Below, in pieces: positions 1 to 8,207 of a stretch of DNA of 64,000 bases (the stretch's first letter is position 1; each line of letters opens with the position of its first letter). This DNA is from Roseibium aquae (GTDB taxonomy: Bacteria > Pseudomonadota > Alphaproteobacteria > Rhizobiales > Stappiaceae): positions 124,001-188,000 of the forward strand of contig NZ_VXDC01000001.1 of assembly GCF_008711285.1 (NCBI RefSeq). The letters are read 5' to 3'. Made by a program: the position numbers and the translations under genes. Under the pieces are notes generated by a model, which had not been told where the DNA came from, searched no databases, and was given only the letters and a program-made list of their open reading frames with translations.

Positions 1-576
1 CGCACGACCGAGAGTGCCCAGGCCTCGAACCAGAAGATCGCCGGATTGGCGGAGGCCGCAAACCGGATCGGGGATGTCGTGTCTCTGATTTCGGAGATCG
101 CGGAACAGACCAACCTTCTGGCGCTCAATGCCACGATCGAAGCGGCCCGCGCGGGCGAAGCCGGCCGTGGCTTTGCGGTGGTTGCCGCTGAAGTGAAGGA
201 ACTGGCAACCCAGACATCCAAGGCCACGGAAGAGATTTCAACACAGATCGCCGCAATCCAGGCCTCGACAACGGATGCGGTGGGAGAGATCAGCCGTGTC
301 TCCAGTTCAGTTGGCGAAGTCAATGAGTACACCGCCTCGATCGCCGCTGCGGTGGAACAGCAGGGCGCGGCCACCGGCGAGATTTCCAGAAACGTCGGGG
401 AAGCTGCCCACGGAACGCAAAATGTGTCCGCGGTGGTCTCCAGTTTGAACGACGACGTGGTCGAGAACGCGCAAGCCGTCGAACGCATGCGGCAGGCTTC
501 TGCGGAAATGAAGGCGCAGGCGGGCAAGCTGAGAGAATCCGTCGAGAGCTTTTTGCAGGAAGTGGCCGCAGCCTGA
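1..576 (+). CDS. Methyl-accepting chemotaxis protein, C-terminal part (cut by window edge)
   Basis: The open frame runs in from the window edge and leaves 191 residues of a chemoreceptor signalling domain. The hairpin tip that contacts CheA and CheW is recognisable ([21 protein letters not shown], near base 97-160), followed by [15 protein letters not shown] and a long heptad-type helix that would carry methylation sites. The sensor domain, membrane segments and HAMP domain lie outside the window, so the ligand is unknown. The C-terminus ([10 protein letters not shown]) has no NWETF-type pentapeptide for CheR/CheB docking. A strong terminator follows directly. It probably works with the Che proteins encoded at 29.8-35.6 kb, but other chemoreceptor systems may exist elsewhere. 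Confidence 0.93.
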   Translation, partial: RTTESAQASNQKIAGLAEAANRIGDVVSLISEIAEQTNLLALNATIEAARAGEAGRGFAVVAAEVKELATQTSKATEEISTQIAAIQASTTDAVGEISRVSSSVGEVNEYTASIAAAVEQQGAATGEISRNVGEAAHGTQNVSAVVSSLNDDVVENAQAVERMRQASAEMKAQAGKLRESVESFLQEVAAA

Positions 577-597
577 TCTTCTGATTTGGCGAACACC

Positions 598-634
598 AAA
601 ATCCGGTCGGGACTGGTCCTGGCCGGATTTTTTG
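598..634 (+). terminator. Rho-independent terminator after the chemoreceptor gene
   Basis: A 9-bp stem (AAAATCCGG with CCGGATTTT) encloses a 16-nt loop region and runs into a T-rich tail. It separates the chemoreceptor from the tol operon, so ybgC needs its own promoter or read-through. Confidence 0.8.
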
Positions 635-672
635 TTTAGAGGCTGATGCCACGCTGGAAGGAGACAGCTTCG

Positions 673-1143
673 ATGGATTGGCCCGATCTTGCCGGACGCC
701 TGAATGGGCAAACCCATGAGTTGCCCGTGCGTGTCTACTATGAAGACACCGACTTCACCGGCATCGTGTACCACGGAAGTTATGTGCGATTCTTCGAGAG
801 GGGACGTTCGGACCTTTTGCGGTTGGCGGGCATCAACCACGCCGACCTGCGAGACGGCGGCAGAGACGGTCCGGCGCTGGCCTTCGCAGTGCGCCGGCTG
901 AACCTCGATTTCTTGAAAACGGCAACGATCGACGATCTTTTGATCGTGCGCACCATCGTGCGCGAACATCGCGGTGCCCGTATTCGGCTGGATCAGTCCA
1001 TTTGGCGCGGCGATGATCTTTCGGTCAAGGCCGATGTCGAGGTCGCCGTCATCACGTCGGCGGGCAGACCGACCCGGCTTCCGTCCCCGGCCGCTGGCAA
1101 GCTGGCGTCCCTCGTGAGCGCCGGAGACCTGGATCAAGGGTGA
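673..1143 (+). CDS. ybgC: YbgC-type acyl-CoA thioesterase (Tol-Pal associated)
   Basis: This 156-residue hot-dog-fold thioesterase carries the family signature YYEDTDFTGIVYH, whose first Asp is the catalytic residue in characterised YbgC proteins. In other bacteria YbgC hydrolyses short or medium acyl-CoAs and is physically and genetically linked to Tol-Pal. The frame could open at 646, but AAGGAG at 658-663 sits 9 nt before the ATG at 673, so I chose 673. It is the first gene of the ybgC-tolQRAB-pal-cpoB order but is followed by a 297-nt gap, which suggests that tolQ also has its own promoter. Confidence 0.92.
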   Translation: MDWPDLAGRLNGQTHELPVRVYYEDTDFTGIVYHGSYVRFFERGRSDLLRLAGINHADLRDGGRDGPALAFAVRRLNLDFLKTATIDDLLIVRTIVREHRGARIRLDQSIWRGDDLSVKADVEVAVITSAGRPTRLPSPAAGKLASLVSAGDLDQG

Positions 1144-1239
1144 GAGCGCCCCCTAGGGAACCGCGACACCGAAGACGGCTGAGCAGCGTGAGGCGTCCGG
1201 CGTTTGATCGAGCGATTGGCTAAAACAGGATCGCTTGTC

Positions 1240-1258
1240 TTAAGGAAGCAGTAACCAT
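1240..1258 (+). promoter_or_regulatory. CtrA-like box upstream of tolQ
   Basis: TTAA-N7-GTAACCAT is one mismatch from the TTAA-N7-TTAA CtrA consensus and includes most of the extended TTAACCAT half-site. It lies about 180 bp before tolQ, in the non-coding gap after ybgC. The rest of that gap shows no further clear signal. Confidence 0.35.
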
Positions 1259-1440
1259 AGTTGAGTCCATTAGAGGCGGCGGGTTTTCTGCGCGAAAGTC
1301 CCAGTTTTGCCTGATTCGGAGCCCATGGAGGCACCAATGGCAAATGGACGTCCGGAAAACCAGCGTGAGCCTACGGGGACCGCAGGGCGCGGCCCCGAAC
1401 CGTTCCGACAATGCAACATGGCCAAGAGGTCTCAAGATCA

Positions 1441-2148
1441 ATGGATCAACTCGTTCAGTCCACTTTGGCGGCGCCGGAAGGCGAGCTGTCGTTCTTTGCT
1501 CTGTTCTGGCAGGCGCATCTCATCGTCAAGCTCGTCATGGTTGGGCTGTTGATCGCGTCCGTTTGGTGCTGGGCGATCATCGTTGACAAGGTAATGCTGC
1601 TCGGGCGCATGATGCGGCAGATGAACCGGTTCGAGAACGTGTTCTGGTCTGGTCAATCTCTGGAAGACCTCTATGGCACGCTCCAGAACCGCTCCAACCA
1701 GGGCATGGCGGCATTGTTCGTGGCGGCGATGCGAGAGTGGAAGCGCAGTCATGAAGGGGCGCGCCCCGCAATCGCCAGCCTTCAGCAGCGGATCGACCGG
1801 GTCATGGACGTCGCGATCCAGCGGGAGGCCGAACGGATGGAAAGCCGGCTTCTGGTTCTGGCGTCGGTCGGATCGGCAGGGCCGTTTATTGGCCTGTTCG
1901 GCACGGTTTGGGGCATCATGACATCCTTCCAGGCGATCGCAAACTCTGAAAGCACCAATCTTGCTGTTGTCGCACCCGGTATTGCGGAAGCGTTGTTCGC
2001 GACCGCGCTGGGCCTTCTCGCCGCAATTCCGGCGGTTATTGCCTACAACATGCTGAGCAATCGCGTGGCGAAGGCGGTGACGCGGATGGAAGGGTTCGCC
2101 GACGAATTCTCCGCCATTTTGTCACGCCAGATCGATCAGGGACTTTAG
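1441..2148 (+). CDS. tolQ: Tol-Pal system proton channel subunit TolQ
   Basis: TolQ forms the inner-membrane proton channel with TolR that energises TolA during outer-membrane constriction at division. The 235-residue product has the expected three membrane segments: one near residues 25-45, and a pair in the second half ([19 protein letters not shown] and [20 protein letters not shown]). The conserved Gly-rich [11 protein letters not shown] stretch is diagnostic for the MotA/TolQ/ExbB family. An upstream in-frame ATG at 1411 exists, but homologues begin at MDQLVQ. tolR follows after 3 nt, indicating a tight operon. The context with tolR, tolA, tolB and pal excludes ExbB. Confidence 0.96.
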   Translation: MDQLVQSTLAAPEGELSFFALFWQAHLIVKLVMVGLLIASVWCWAIIVDKVMLLGRMMRQMNRFENVFWSGQSLEDLYGTLQNRSNQGMAALFVAAMREWKRSHEGARPAIASLQQRIDRVMDVAIQREAERMESRLLVLASVGSAGPFIGLFGTVWGIMTSFQAIANSESTNLAVVAPGIAEALFATALGLLAAIPAVIAYNMLSNRVAKAVTRMEGFADEFSAILSRQIDQGL

Positions 2149-2151
2149 GCC

Positions 2152-2601
2152 ATGGGCATGCAGACAGGTGCAGGCGGCGCGGCCGGTGGACGGCGGGGAC
2201 GTCGGCGCCGGCGCAACCAAATGATCAGCGAGATCAACGTGACGCCCTTTGTGGACGTCATGCTTGTTCTGTTGATCATCTTCATGGTGGCCGCGCCTCT
2301 TCTCACGGTTGGCGTTCCCATCGATCTTCCAGAAACCCGGGCGAATGCGCTCGAGGGAGATAATGAACCGATCACGATTTCGGTGAACGCAGACGGTCAG
2401 ATTTTCATTCAGGATACCGAGATCGCCATTGATGAAGTTGTCCCGAAACTCGAGGCAATTGCCGAGAATGGCTACGAAGAGAGGATCTATATCCGCGGCG
2501 ATCAGAACTCTGACTACGGCACGATGATGCGGCTGATGGGCCGGATCAATTCGGCAGGTTTCAACCGGCTTGGTCTCGTGACCCTGCAAGAACAGGACTA
2601 G
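2152..2601 (+). CDS. tolR: Tol-Pal system protein TolR
   Basis: This 149-residue ExbD/TolR-family protein has a basic cytoplasmic N-terminus (RRGRRRRR), a single membrane helix around residues 33-50 and a periplasmic domain. Asp35 in [17 protein letters not shown] corresponds to the proton-conducting Asp (D23 in E. coli TolR). The periplasmic part may bind peptidoglycan, as shown for other TolR proteins. It starts 3 nt after tolQ and ends 9 nt before tolA, so translation is probably coupled. The Gly-rich, Arg-rich N-terminus is longer than in E. coli. Confidence 0.95.
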   Translation: MGMQTGAGGAAGGRRGRRRRRNQMISEINVTPFVDVMLVLLIIFMVAAPLLTVGVPIDLPETRANALEGDNEPITISVNADGQIFIQDTEIAIDEVVPKLEAIAENGYEERIYIRGDQNSDYGTMMRLMGRINSAGFNRLGLVTLQEQD

Positions 2602-2610
2602 TGGCACACG

Positions 2611-3543
2611 ATGCGTGTCGGTCTTTTCGCTTCTATGGCCGGTCATTCGGCCATCATCGTCTGGGGGCTTTTGGCGCTTCCCGATGCTGGGAGCTTTCCG
2701 ACACCGTCTGTCGAAACACTGCCCGTGGAACTCGTATCGGTTTCCGAGTTTACGCAGTTGCAGCTTGGGGAGCGCGACGCGGACCAAGTCCGCGATGTTT
2801 CGGCTCTTGCCCCCACCGAGACGCCGGCCGAGGAAGTGCCCGCACCCGTGGAGCGCCCCGCAGAGCCACGGCAGGTCCAGCCAACCCCGCCAGCTCCAAC
2901 ACCGCCAGCCCCGACACCACCTGAGCCGACCCCGCCGGCCCCGACGCTGGAAACGGAACCCGAACCGGTCCCGGACGCCGCTGCGGAGGCTGGCCCTGCT
3001 CCCGAAGCAGCCCCCGTTTCCGAACCGGTGCCAGCAGCCGATCCGGCCCCGCAACCGATCGTGACTACTGCGCGCCCGCGCACCAAACCCGCTCCACCCC
3101 GGCCGACCCGGCAGGAGCAGGATTTCAATTCCAACCAGATCGCAGCACTGTTGAACAAGGTTGAGCCGTCGGGCGGGACGACATCGAACACGGATCAGCC
3201 GGCCTCGTTGGGAACCCGATCGGGACGGGAAAACATCCGGATGACCCAGTCGGAGCTCGATGCCTTGCGAAGTCAGGTGTCGGCATGCTGGAACCCGCCG
3301 GTCGGGGCCGCCGGCGCCGAGGATCTGAGTGTCCGCGTGCGGTTCAATCTGTCTCAATCGGGCGAGGTATCCGGTGGGCCGGAAGTCTTGAACTCCAGCA
3401 CCAATCCGGCCTTCCAGGCCGCGGCCAGCAGCGCGGTGCGGGCCGTTATGCGTTGTGCTCCTTACTCGTTGCCGATCGCGAAGTATGATGATTGGCAAGA
3501 AGTTATTCTCAATTTCGACCCCAGAGAACTTTTGGGTGGTTAA
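2611..3543 (+). CDS. tolA: TolA-like energy transducer with a proline-rich spacer
   Basis: TolA links the TolQR motor to TolB-Pal at the outer membrane. The 310-residue protein has an N-terminal membrane helix (about residues 4-24, with a His and Ser as in TolA/TonB). A Pro/Ala/Glu-rich spacer follows (about 70-150, with repeated TPPAP units). The C-terminal domain, from about 215, has a TolA/TonB-like fold pattern ([24 protein letters not shown]) and two Cys that could form a disulfide. E. coli TolA instead uses a long Ala/Lys-rich helix as spacer. Position between tolR and tolB supports TolA over TonB. The tolB frame begins within or just after its 3' end. Confidence 0.88.
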   Translation: MRVGLFASMAGHSAIIVWGLLALPDAGSFPTPSVETLPVELVSVSEFTQLQLGERDADQVRDVSALAPTETPAEEVPAPVERPAEPRQVQPTPPAPTPPAPTPPEPTPPAPTLETEPEPVPDAAAEAGPAPEAAPVSEPVPAADPAPQPIVTTARPRTKPAPPRPTRQEQDFNSNQIAALLNKVEPSGGTTSNTDQPASLGTRSGRENIRMTQSELDALRSQVSACWNPPVGAAGAEDLSVRVRFNLSQSGEVSGGPEVLNSSTNPAFQAAASSAVRAVMRCAPYSLPIAKYDDWQEVILNFDPRELLGG

Positions 3544-3574
3544 AATGTCAAAAAATCAAGGACATGGAGCTTAT

Positions 3575-4924
3575 ATGCTTGCATTTTCCCCCGCTTGGGA
3601 CATGGCCCGCACGCTGAAGGCGGCTTTTGCCATCGTTCTTGGTTTCGCCTGCCTCGTTCTGATCAGTCAGCCGGCTCGAGCCTTGATCGAGCTCGACATT
3701 ACCCAAGGCAACATCGAGCCGCTTCCCATCGCGCTGCCGGATTTCGCAGCGGGCGGCGGAGATCCGAAACTGGCCTCCGACATGACCTCGGTCATTGCCG
3801 ACAATCTCCGGCGTTCGGGATTGTTCCGGCCACTGGATCCGGCCGCATTCATCCAGAAGAACATGGGCGTCGACACCACCCCGCGTTTCGGCGACTGGCG
3901 GACCATCGGCGCGCAGGCGCTGGTCAGCGGTACGGTTTCCCGCCAGCCCGATGGACGGCTGCGGGCCGAGTTCCGCCTTTGGGATGTGTTTGCCGCCGAG
4001 CAAATGCTTGGCCAGCAATTCTATACGACCCCGGAAAACTGGCGCAGGCTTGCCCATATCATTTCGGATGCGATCTATGAGCGCCTGACCGGAGAAAAGG
4101 GATATTTCGACACGCGGATCGTGTTCGTGGACGAAACAGGCCCCAAGGACGCCAGGGTCAAACGCCTTGCGATCATGGATCAGGACGGGGCCAACGTCCG
4201 CTATCTGACCCGTGGGGATGAACTCGTTCTTACACCGCGGTTCTCCCCGACCAGCCAGGAAATCACCTACATGTCCTATGCGGGCACGGACCCAAGCGTC
4301 TACTTGCTCAACATTGAGACGGGGCAACGCGAGATCGTGGGCAACTTTCCGGGAATGACTTTCGCTCCGCGCTTTTCCCCGGACGGTCAGAGCGTGATCA
4401 TGAGCCTGCAGCAGGGCGGCAATGCGAACATCTTCAAAATGGATTTGCGGTCGCGCCGGACGACCCGTTTGTCCAATTCGGCGGCGATCGACACGAGCCC
4501 GTCCTATTCGCCGGATGGCCAGCGTATCGTGTTCGAATCCGACAGAGGCGGCTCCCAGCAACTCTATGTCATGAGCGCCAACGGCCAAAATCCGCAGCGT
4601 ATTTCGTTCGGCCCAGGGCGCTATTCGACACCGGTCTGGTCACCTCGCGGAGATTTGATCGCGTTCACCAAAATGCACCAGGGGCGGTTCATGATCGGCG
4701 TGATGAAGCCTGACGGCAGTGGAGAACGCATCTTGACCGAAGGTTATCACAATGAGGGGCCGGCTTGGTCACCAAATGGCCGTGTTTTGGTGTTCTTCCG
4801 CGATACCCCTGGTGCGAATGGCGGACCGCAAGTTTGGACCGTGGACCTGACCGGCTACAATGAACAACGGCTTGGAACACCGGCCTTCGCGTCTGATCCA
4901 TCGTGGTCTCCGTTGCTCGACTAG
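3575..4924 (+). CDS. tolB: Tol-Pal system periplasmic protein TolB
   Basis: TolB is the periplasmic partner of Pal and TolA. The protein has a signal peptide ending in ISQPARA, an N-terminal domain starting [18 protein letters not shown], and a C-terminal beta-propeller with repeated PD40 blades (FSPDGQ, YSPDGQ, WSPRGD, WSPNGR). Length from 3575 is 449 residues. Several in-frame starts exist (3455, 3545, 3575, 3602). GGAG at 3566-3569 favours 3575, whereas 3602 would give the most typical signal peptide, so the exact start is uncertain. It lies 31 nt after tolA in the same operon. Confidence 0.95.
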   Translation: MLAFSPAWDMARTLKAAFAIVLGFACLVLISQPARALIELDITQGNIEPLPIALPDFAAGGGDPKLASDMTSVIADNLRRSGLFRPLDPAAFIQKNMGVDTTPRFGDWRTIGAQALVSGTVSRQPDGRLRAEFRLWDVFAAEQMLGQQFYTTPENWRRLAHIISDAIYERLTGEKGYFDTRIVFVDETGPKDARVKRLAIMDQDGANVRYLTRGDELVLTPRFSPTSQEITYMSYAGTDPSVYLLNIETGQREIVGNFPGMTFAPRFSPDGQSVIMSLQQGGNANIFKMDLRSRRTTRLSNSAAIDTSPSYSPDGQRIVFESDRGGSQQLYVMSANGQNPQRISFGPGRYSTPVWSPRGDLIAFTKMHQGRFMIGVMKPDGSGERILTEGYHNEGPAWSPNGRVLVFFRDTPGANGGPQVWTVDLTGYNEQRLGTPAFASDPSWSPLLD

Positions 4925-5073
4925 CAGGCTGGCAATCCCGAATCCTAAACGGGGTCGGTAGGGTTTCGTTTACCATGTTTGCCAATCGCGCCTTAACCCT
5001 CTTTGGATACAAGCTGTTCACCATGCGCTCGGGTGGGCATGTCCGGCAAAGGCCGGGTAGTAGGAGTTGATAG

Positions 5074-5559
5074 ATGTTGGTTGTGAACAAAATCGCGCAA
5101 GGCGCGCGGTTTGCGGGTGTGGTCGCGGTCATGATGTTTCTGGCCGCCTGCGCCCAAACCAAACCGGACCTGGCGAGCGGCACTGCGGCGCCGGGCACGG
5201 GACAGGACTTTGTCGTCAATGTCGGAGACCGGGTGTTTTTCCTTGAGGATCAGTCGACATTGACTGCGCAAGCGAGGGCAACGCTGGACAAGCAGGCGCA
5301 GTGGCTGAACCGGTACTCAAGCTACACGGTTACGGTCGAGGGCCACGCGGACGAGCGAGGAACACGCCAGTACAACCTTGCTCTCGGTGCCCGCAGGGCG
5401 AACGCCGCCCGGGATTATCTGGTCGCAAATGGTGTTCCGGCTGCGCGCATCAAGACGATTTCATACGGCAAGGAACGGCCGGTCGCTGTTTGCAACAATG
5501 ACAGCTGCTGGTCGCAAAACCGCCGGGCAGTCACGGTCTTGAACAACGCGACCAACTAA
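5074..5559 (+). CDS. pal: Peptidoglycan-associated lipoprotein Pal
   Basis: Pal is an outer-membrane lipoprotein whose OmpA-like domain binds the diaminopimelate of peptidoglycan. The 161-residue precursor has a lipobox FLAAC with Cys26 as the lipidated residue. The OmpA-family motif GHADERGTRQYNLALGARRA carries the conserved Asp and Arg that contact peptidoglycan. TAGGAG lies 7 nt before the ATG. The 149-nt gap after tolB has no terminator and may hold an additional promoter, since Pal is usually needed in excess over the other Tol proteins; no convincing -35/-10 pair could be fixed. A strong terminator follows. Confidence 0.96.
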   Translation: MLVVNKIAQGARFAGVVAVMMFLAACAQTKPDLASGTAAPGTGQDFVVNVGDRVFFLEDQSTLTAQARATLDKQAQWLNRYSSYTVTVEGHADERGTRQYNLALGARRANAARDYLVANGVPAARIKTISYGKERPVAVCNNDSCWSQNRRAVTVLNNATN

Positions 5560-5618
5560 TCCGGGCCGCCGTGCGATTGTTCGTTTGAACAAACACACGG
5601 ATCGACCGGGAAAGCTTG

Positions 5619-5650
5619 ACCGCTGGGCCTGTCCCGGCGGTTTTCTTTTT
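5619..5650 (+). terminator. Rho-independent terminator after pal
   Basis: A 9-bp stem (ACCGCTGGG with CCCGGCGGT, one T-G pair) has the 5-nt loop CCTGT and is followed by TTTCTTTTT. A smaller hairpin, TTGTTC-GTTT-GAACAA, precedes it near 5578. Confidence 0.88.
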
Positions 5651-5750
5651 GAGTGCCGTCAAAATTTGGCCGAACTCGAAGCGCCGATATGATATGCAGG
5701 CGCTTGATTGGCGGATGCATGAAGGCTGGCATGCCCAATAGGAGGAATGA

Positions 5751-6680
5751 ATGATTAAGCTTCGCTTTGCGGTCATGACGCTCGCAATTGCGTTTGTTGC
5801 GACGAGCGTGGTGCCTTCGCATGCTCAGCTGTTCGGGCGCAGAACAGACGATGCAGCGGTTCGCATCAATGAAATGGAAGAACGGCTGCGCGCGCTCACC
5901 GGACAGCTCGAACAGCTTTCCTTCCAGCTTCGCGAATTGCAGGAGCAGATGCGCCGCATGCAGGAAGACAACGAGTACCGGTTCCAGCAGCTCGAGGGCG
6001 GCACGCCGCGCGATCGCTCAGATCTCGGCAATCCCAGCTCCTTGGGCTCGGCGCCTTCGACCGATCTGGCCGGATCTGTCGGGACCCTTGGAACACTTTC
6101 GACCTCCGGATCCGGCGATGGAGCATGGTCGGCCACCGGCGGCTACGAGCCCGGCGGCAATACCGGGCTTCCAGGCAGCGGACCGATAGATCTGTCCGCC
6201 CTTGCCGGTGGCAATGCCTCTGCGCTTCCGGGGGGTGGCGGCTTTCAATCCAGCCCGGGTCTGGGCTCACAGGCGGCCAGCCTTGGTTCGTCCGGCGATC
6301 CGCGCATGGATTACGATCAGGCGTATAGTTCAGCGGTGAACGGGGATTACCGGGGCGCGGAGGCCGGTTTCCGGACCTTTCTCGAAACCTATCCCAATCA
6401 TGAAATGGCGCCGAATGCACAATACTGGCTAGGCGAAAGCCTGCTAGCGCAACAAAATTTCCGGGATGCTGCGGATGCGTTTCTCAAGACCTACACCGAG
6501 TATCCGCAAACCAGCAAAGCGCCCGACAGCCTTCTGAAACTTGGGGTGTCCTTGCGCGGTCTGGGCGAAGCCAACGCGGCCTGTGCAACGTTTTCCGAGC
6601 TCTTGAACAAATATCCGTCTGCCGCTCCGGCAGTGCTCCAGCAGGCGCGGGATGAACAGCGTCGCGCGCAATGTTCCTGA
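5751..6680 (+). CDS. cpoB: Cell division coordinator CpoB (YbgF)
   Basis: CpoB is a periplasmic TPR protein that couples Tol function with peptidoglycan synthesis at the septum. The 309-residue precursor has a signal peptide ending near VVPSHA and a coiled-coil trimerisation region at about 38-80 (EERLRALTGQLEQLSFQLR). A long Gly/Ser/Pro-rich low-complexity linker spans about 85-180, and three TPR units cover about 185-300 (YDQAYSSAVNGDYRGAEAGF and following). AGGAGG at 5740-5745 serves the ATG at 5751; an ATG at 5747 would stop after three codons. The linker is longer than in E. coli CpoB. Confidence 0.92.
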   Translation: MIKLRFAVMTLAIAFVATSVVPSHAQLFGRRTDDAAVRINEMEERLRALTGQLEQLSFQLRELQEQMRRMQEDNEYRFQQLEGGTPRDRSDLGNPSSLGSAPSTDLAGSVGTLGTLSTSGSGDGAWSATGGYEPGGNTGLPGSGPIDLSALAGGNASALPGGGGFQSSPGLGSQAASLGSSGDPRMDYDQAYSSAVNGDYRGAEAGFRTFLETYPNHEMAPNAQYWLGESLLAQQNFRDAADAFLKTYTEYPQTSKAPDSLLKLGVSLRGLGEANAACATFSELLNKYPSAAPAVLQQARDEQRRAQCS

Positions 6681-6699
6681 GACGGAGAGCCATCGTGGA

Positions 6700-8001
6700 A
6701 TGGGTCTGACGTCTGACGAAATCGACAGCATTTTCCGACCACAGTTCCCTCTTTGCCGCCTCGTTTTGGGGGTGTCCGGCGGGCCGGATTCCCTTGCATT
6801 GCTCTACTTGTTTCATGAGTGGACAAAACGGGTGGGATGGACCGGTGATATTCTGGTTGCGACAATAGATCACGGACTTCGGCCGGAGAGCGCCGCCGAG
6901 GCCCAGCAGGTTGGCGAACGGGCCCGGGCAATGGGATTGCGGCACGTTGTTCGGACGTGGGAGGGGGAAAAGCCATCCTCCAACATTCAGGCGCAGGCGC
7001 GGGCGGCCCGCTATCGCTTGTTCGCTCAGGAAATGGCAAGCATCGGCGCCGACGCGCTCGTCCTTGCCCATCATTTGGATGATCAAGCCGAAACATTTCT
7101 GGATCGCCTCACGCGCGGTAGCGGGGTGTATGGTCTTGGGGCGATGATCGGAGACGATAGCGGGGGACCGGAAGGCCTGCGCATCATGCGCCCCTTTCTG
7201 GAGGTGCCAAAATCGGCCTTGATGGACGCGCTGCGCGCGCGCGGGATTCCATGGGTATGCGATCCGAGCAATTATGATCCCGCCTATAAGCGCGCCCGGC
7301 TGCGCCAGATCATGGGCGGTCTTGCGGAAGAAGGGCTGACATCACAGCGCCTTGCTGACACCGCGCGGCGCATGCGCCGCGCCCGCGAGGGGCTCGACTA
7401 TTGCTGCCGTAGCATTTTGAACGCACATTTGGTCTGTCACCCGGCTGGTCCTGTCAGACTTCCGTGGAACTCGATCGGTGACCCGCCCGAGGAGATCCGC
7501 CTTCGGCTTTTGGCGCATTTGATCTTGGGAGTCACCGGACAGCAAGCGCCCGGCAGGCTCGCGAAACTGGAAGGCCTGCTGTTCACCCTTGAAGCGCATG
7601 AGCGTGTGAAACAGACACTGTCCGGTGCCGTGGTACAACGGCAGGATGACACCTTGTACCTTTGGAAAGAGGTGGGGCGAACGCCCCCGGCCGTTTGTCG
7701 GGTTGCGGACCTGGTTGCCGCCGCGCAGGCCAACGGTCGTCCGGCAATATGGGACGGGCGCTATCACCTTGGCCTCGAGGGCGCGGGCTTTTTGAACTCA
7801 GATGTGGTGATTGGTCCACTGGTTCGTGCGCCTGGCCCAAGAGATGGCCTCACTTTGCCATCCGACTTTCCGGTGGCGGCTTTCGCGTGTGCGCCTGCCT
7901 TTTGGGACAGCGAAGGTCTTCTGTACGTGCCGGATTTGTTTCAAATGCGTGGTTCTGAGGCCGCTTATCCTTTGTCCTTGAAGCGGACCGGGCTGTTTTA
8001 G
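6700..8001 (+). CDS. tilS: tRNA(Ile)-lysidine synthetase TilS
   Basis: TilS converts the wobble cytidine of the CAU-anticodon tRNA-Ile to lysidine, using ATP and lysine, so that AUA is read as Ile. The PP-loop ATP-binding motif SGGPDS lies about 25 residues from the start, followed by ATIDHGLR and the family motif LAHHLDDQAETFLDRLTRGSG. The length of 433 residues is normal for the family. The frame extends up to 6652, overlapping cpoB, but GGAGAG at 6684-6689 supports the ATG at 6700. The cpoB-tilS-ftsH order is conserved in alphaproteobacteria. It is essential in most bacteria. Confidence 0.95.
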   Translation: MGLTSDEIDSIFRPQFPLCRLVLGVSGGPDSLALLYLFHEWTKRVGWTGDILVATIDHGLRPESAAEAQQVGERARAMGLRHVVRTWEGEKPSSNIQAQARAARYRLFAQEMASIGADALVLAHHLDDQAETFLDRLTRGSGVYGLGAMIGDDSGGPEGLRIMRPFLEVPKSALMDALRARGIPWVCDPSNYDPAYKRARLRQIMGGLAEEGLTSQRLADTARRMRRAREGLDYCCRSILNAHLVCHPAGPVRLPWNSIGDPPEEIRLRLLAHLILGVTGQQAPGRLAKLEGLLFTLEAHERVKQTLSGAVVQRQDDTLYLWKEVGRTPPAVCRVADLVAAAQANGRPAIWDGRYHLGLEGAGFLNSDVVIGPLVRAPGPRDGLTLPSDFPVAAFACAPAFWDSEGLLYVPDLFQMRGSEAAYPLSLKRTGLF

Positions 8002-8122
8002 GCGGTCCGGCGGACCCCGCATTGGTGTTAATCGGCGCCGCCTGGTACTCTGACGCGGGTTTTAAACCAGGTGCTCATCTTAAGGAAATTCATAGACGCT
8101 GTGCGCAAGAATGGCGCACCGC

Positions 8123-8153
8123 CTTGGCATTGGGCTTCCGCCGACCTATCTTG
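8123..8153 (+). promoter_or_regulatory. RpoH-type heat-shock promoter of ftsH
   Basis: CTTG (8123-8126), an 18-nt spacer and CCTATCTTG (8145-8153) match the alphaproteobacterial heat-shock consensus CTTG-N17/18-CYTATNTNNG in all but the last base. Transcription would start near 8160, leaving a leader of about 48 nt before ftsH. A weaker sigma70-like -10 (GTATAG) lies just downstream. Confidence 0.6.
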
Positions 8154-8207
8154 CCAGTTAAGATGGAAATCCGAGTATAGGCCGTGTCGCACGGTCAAGG
8201 GATCGAA

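Noticed and set aside
2881-2945. CCNACNCC-type tandem repeat in tolA as a repeat element.
   Set aside because: It simply encodes the TPPAP units of the proline-rich spacer.
2122-3498. A 458-codon open frame on the minus strand across tolR and tolA.
   Set aside because: It is antisense to well-conserved genes, is rich in Arg/Gly/His as expected from GC-rich antisense translation, and has no recognisable domain.
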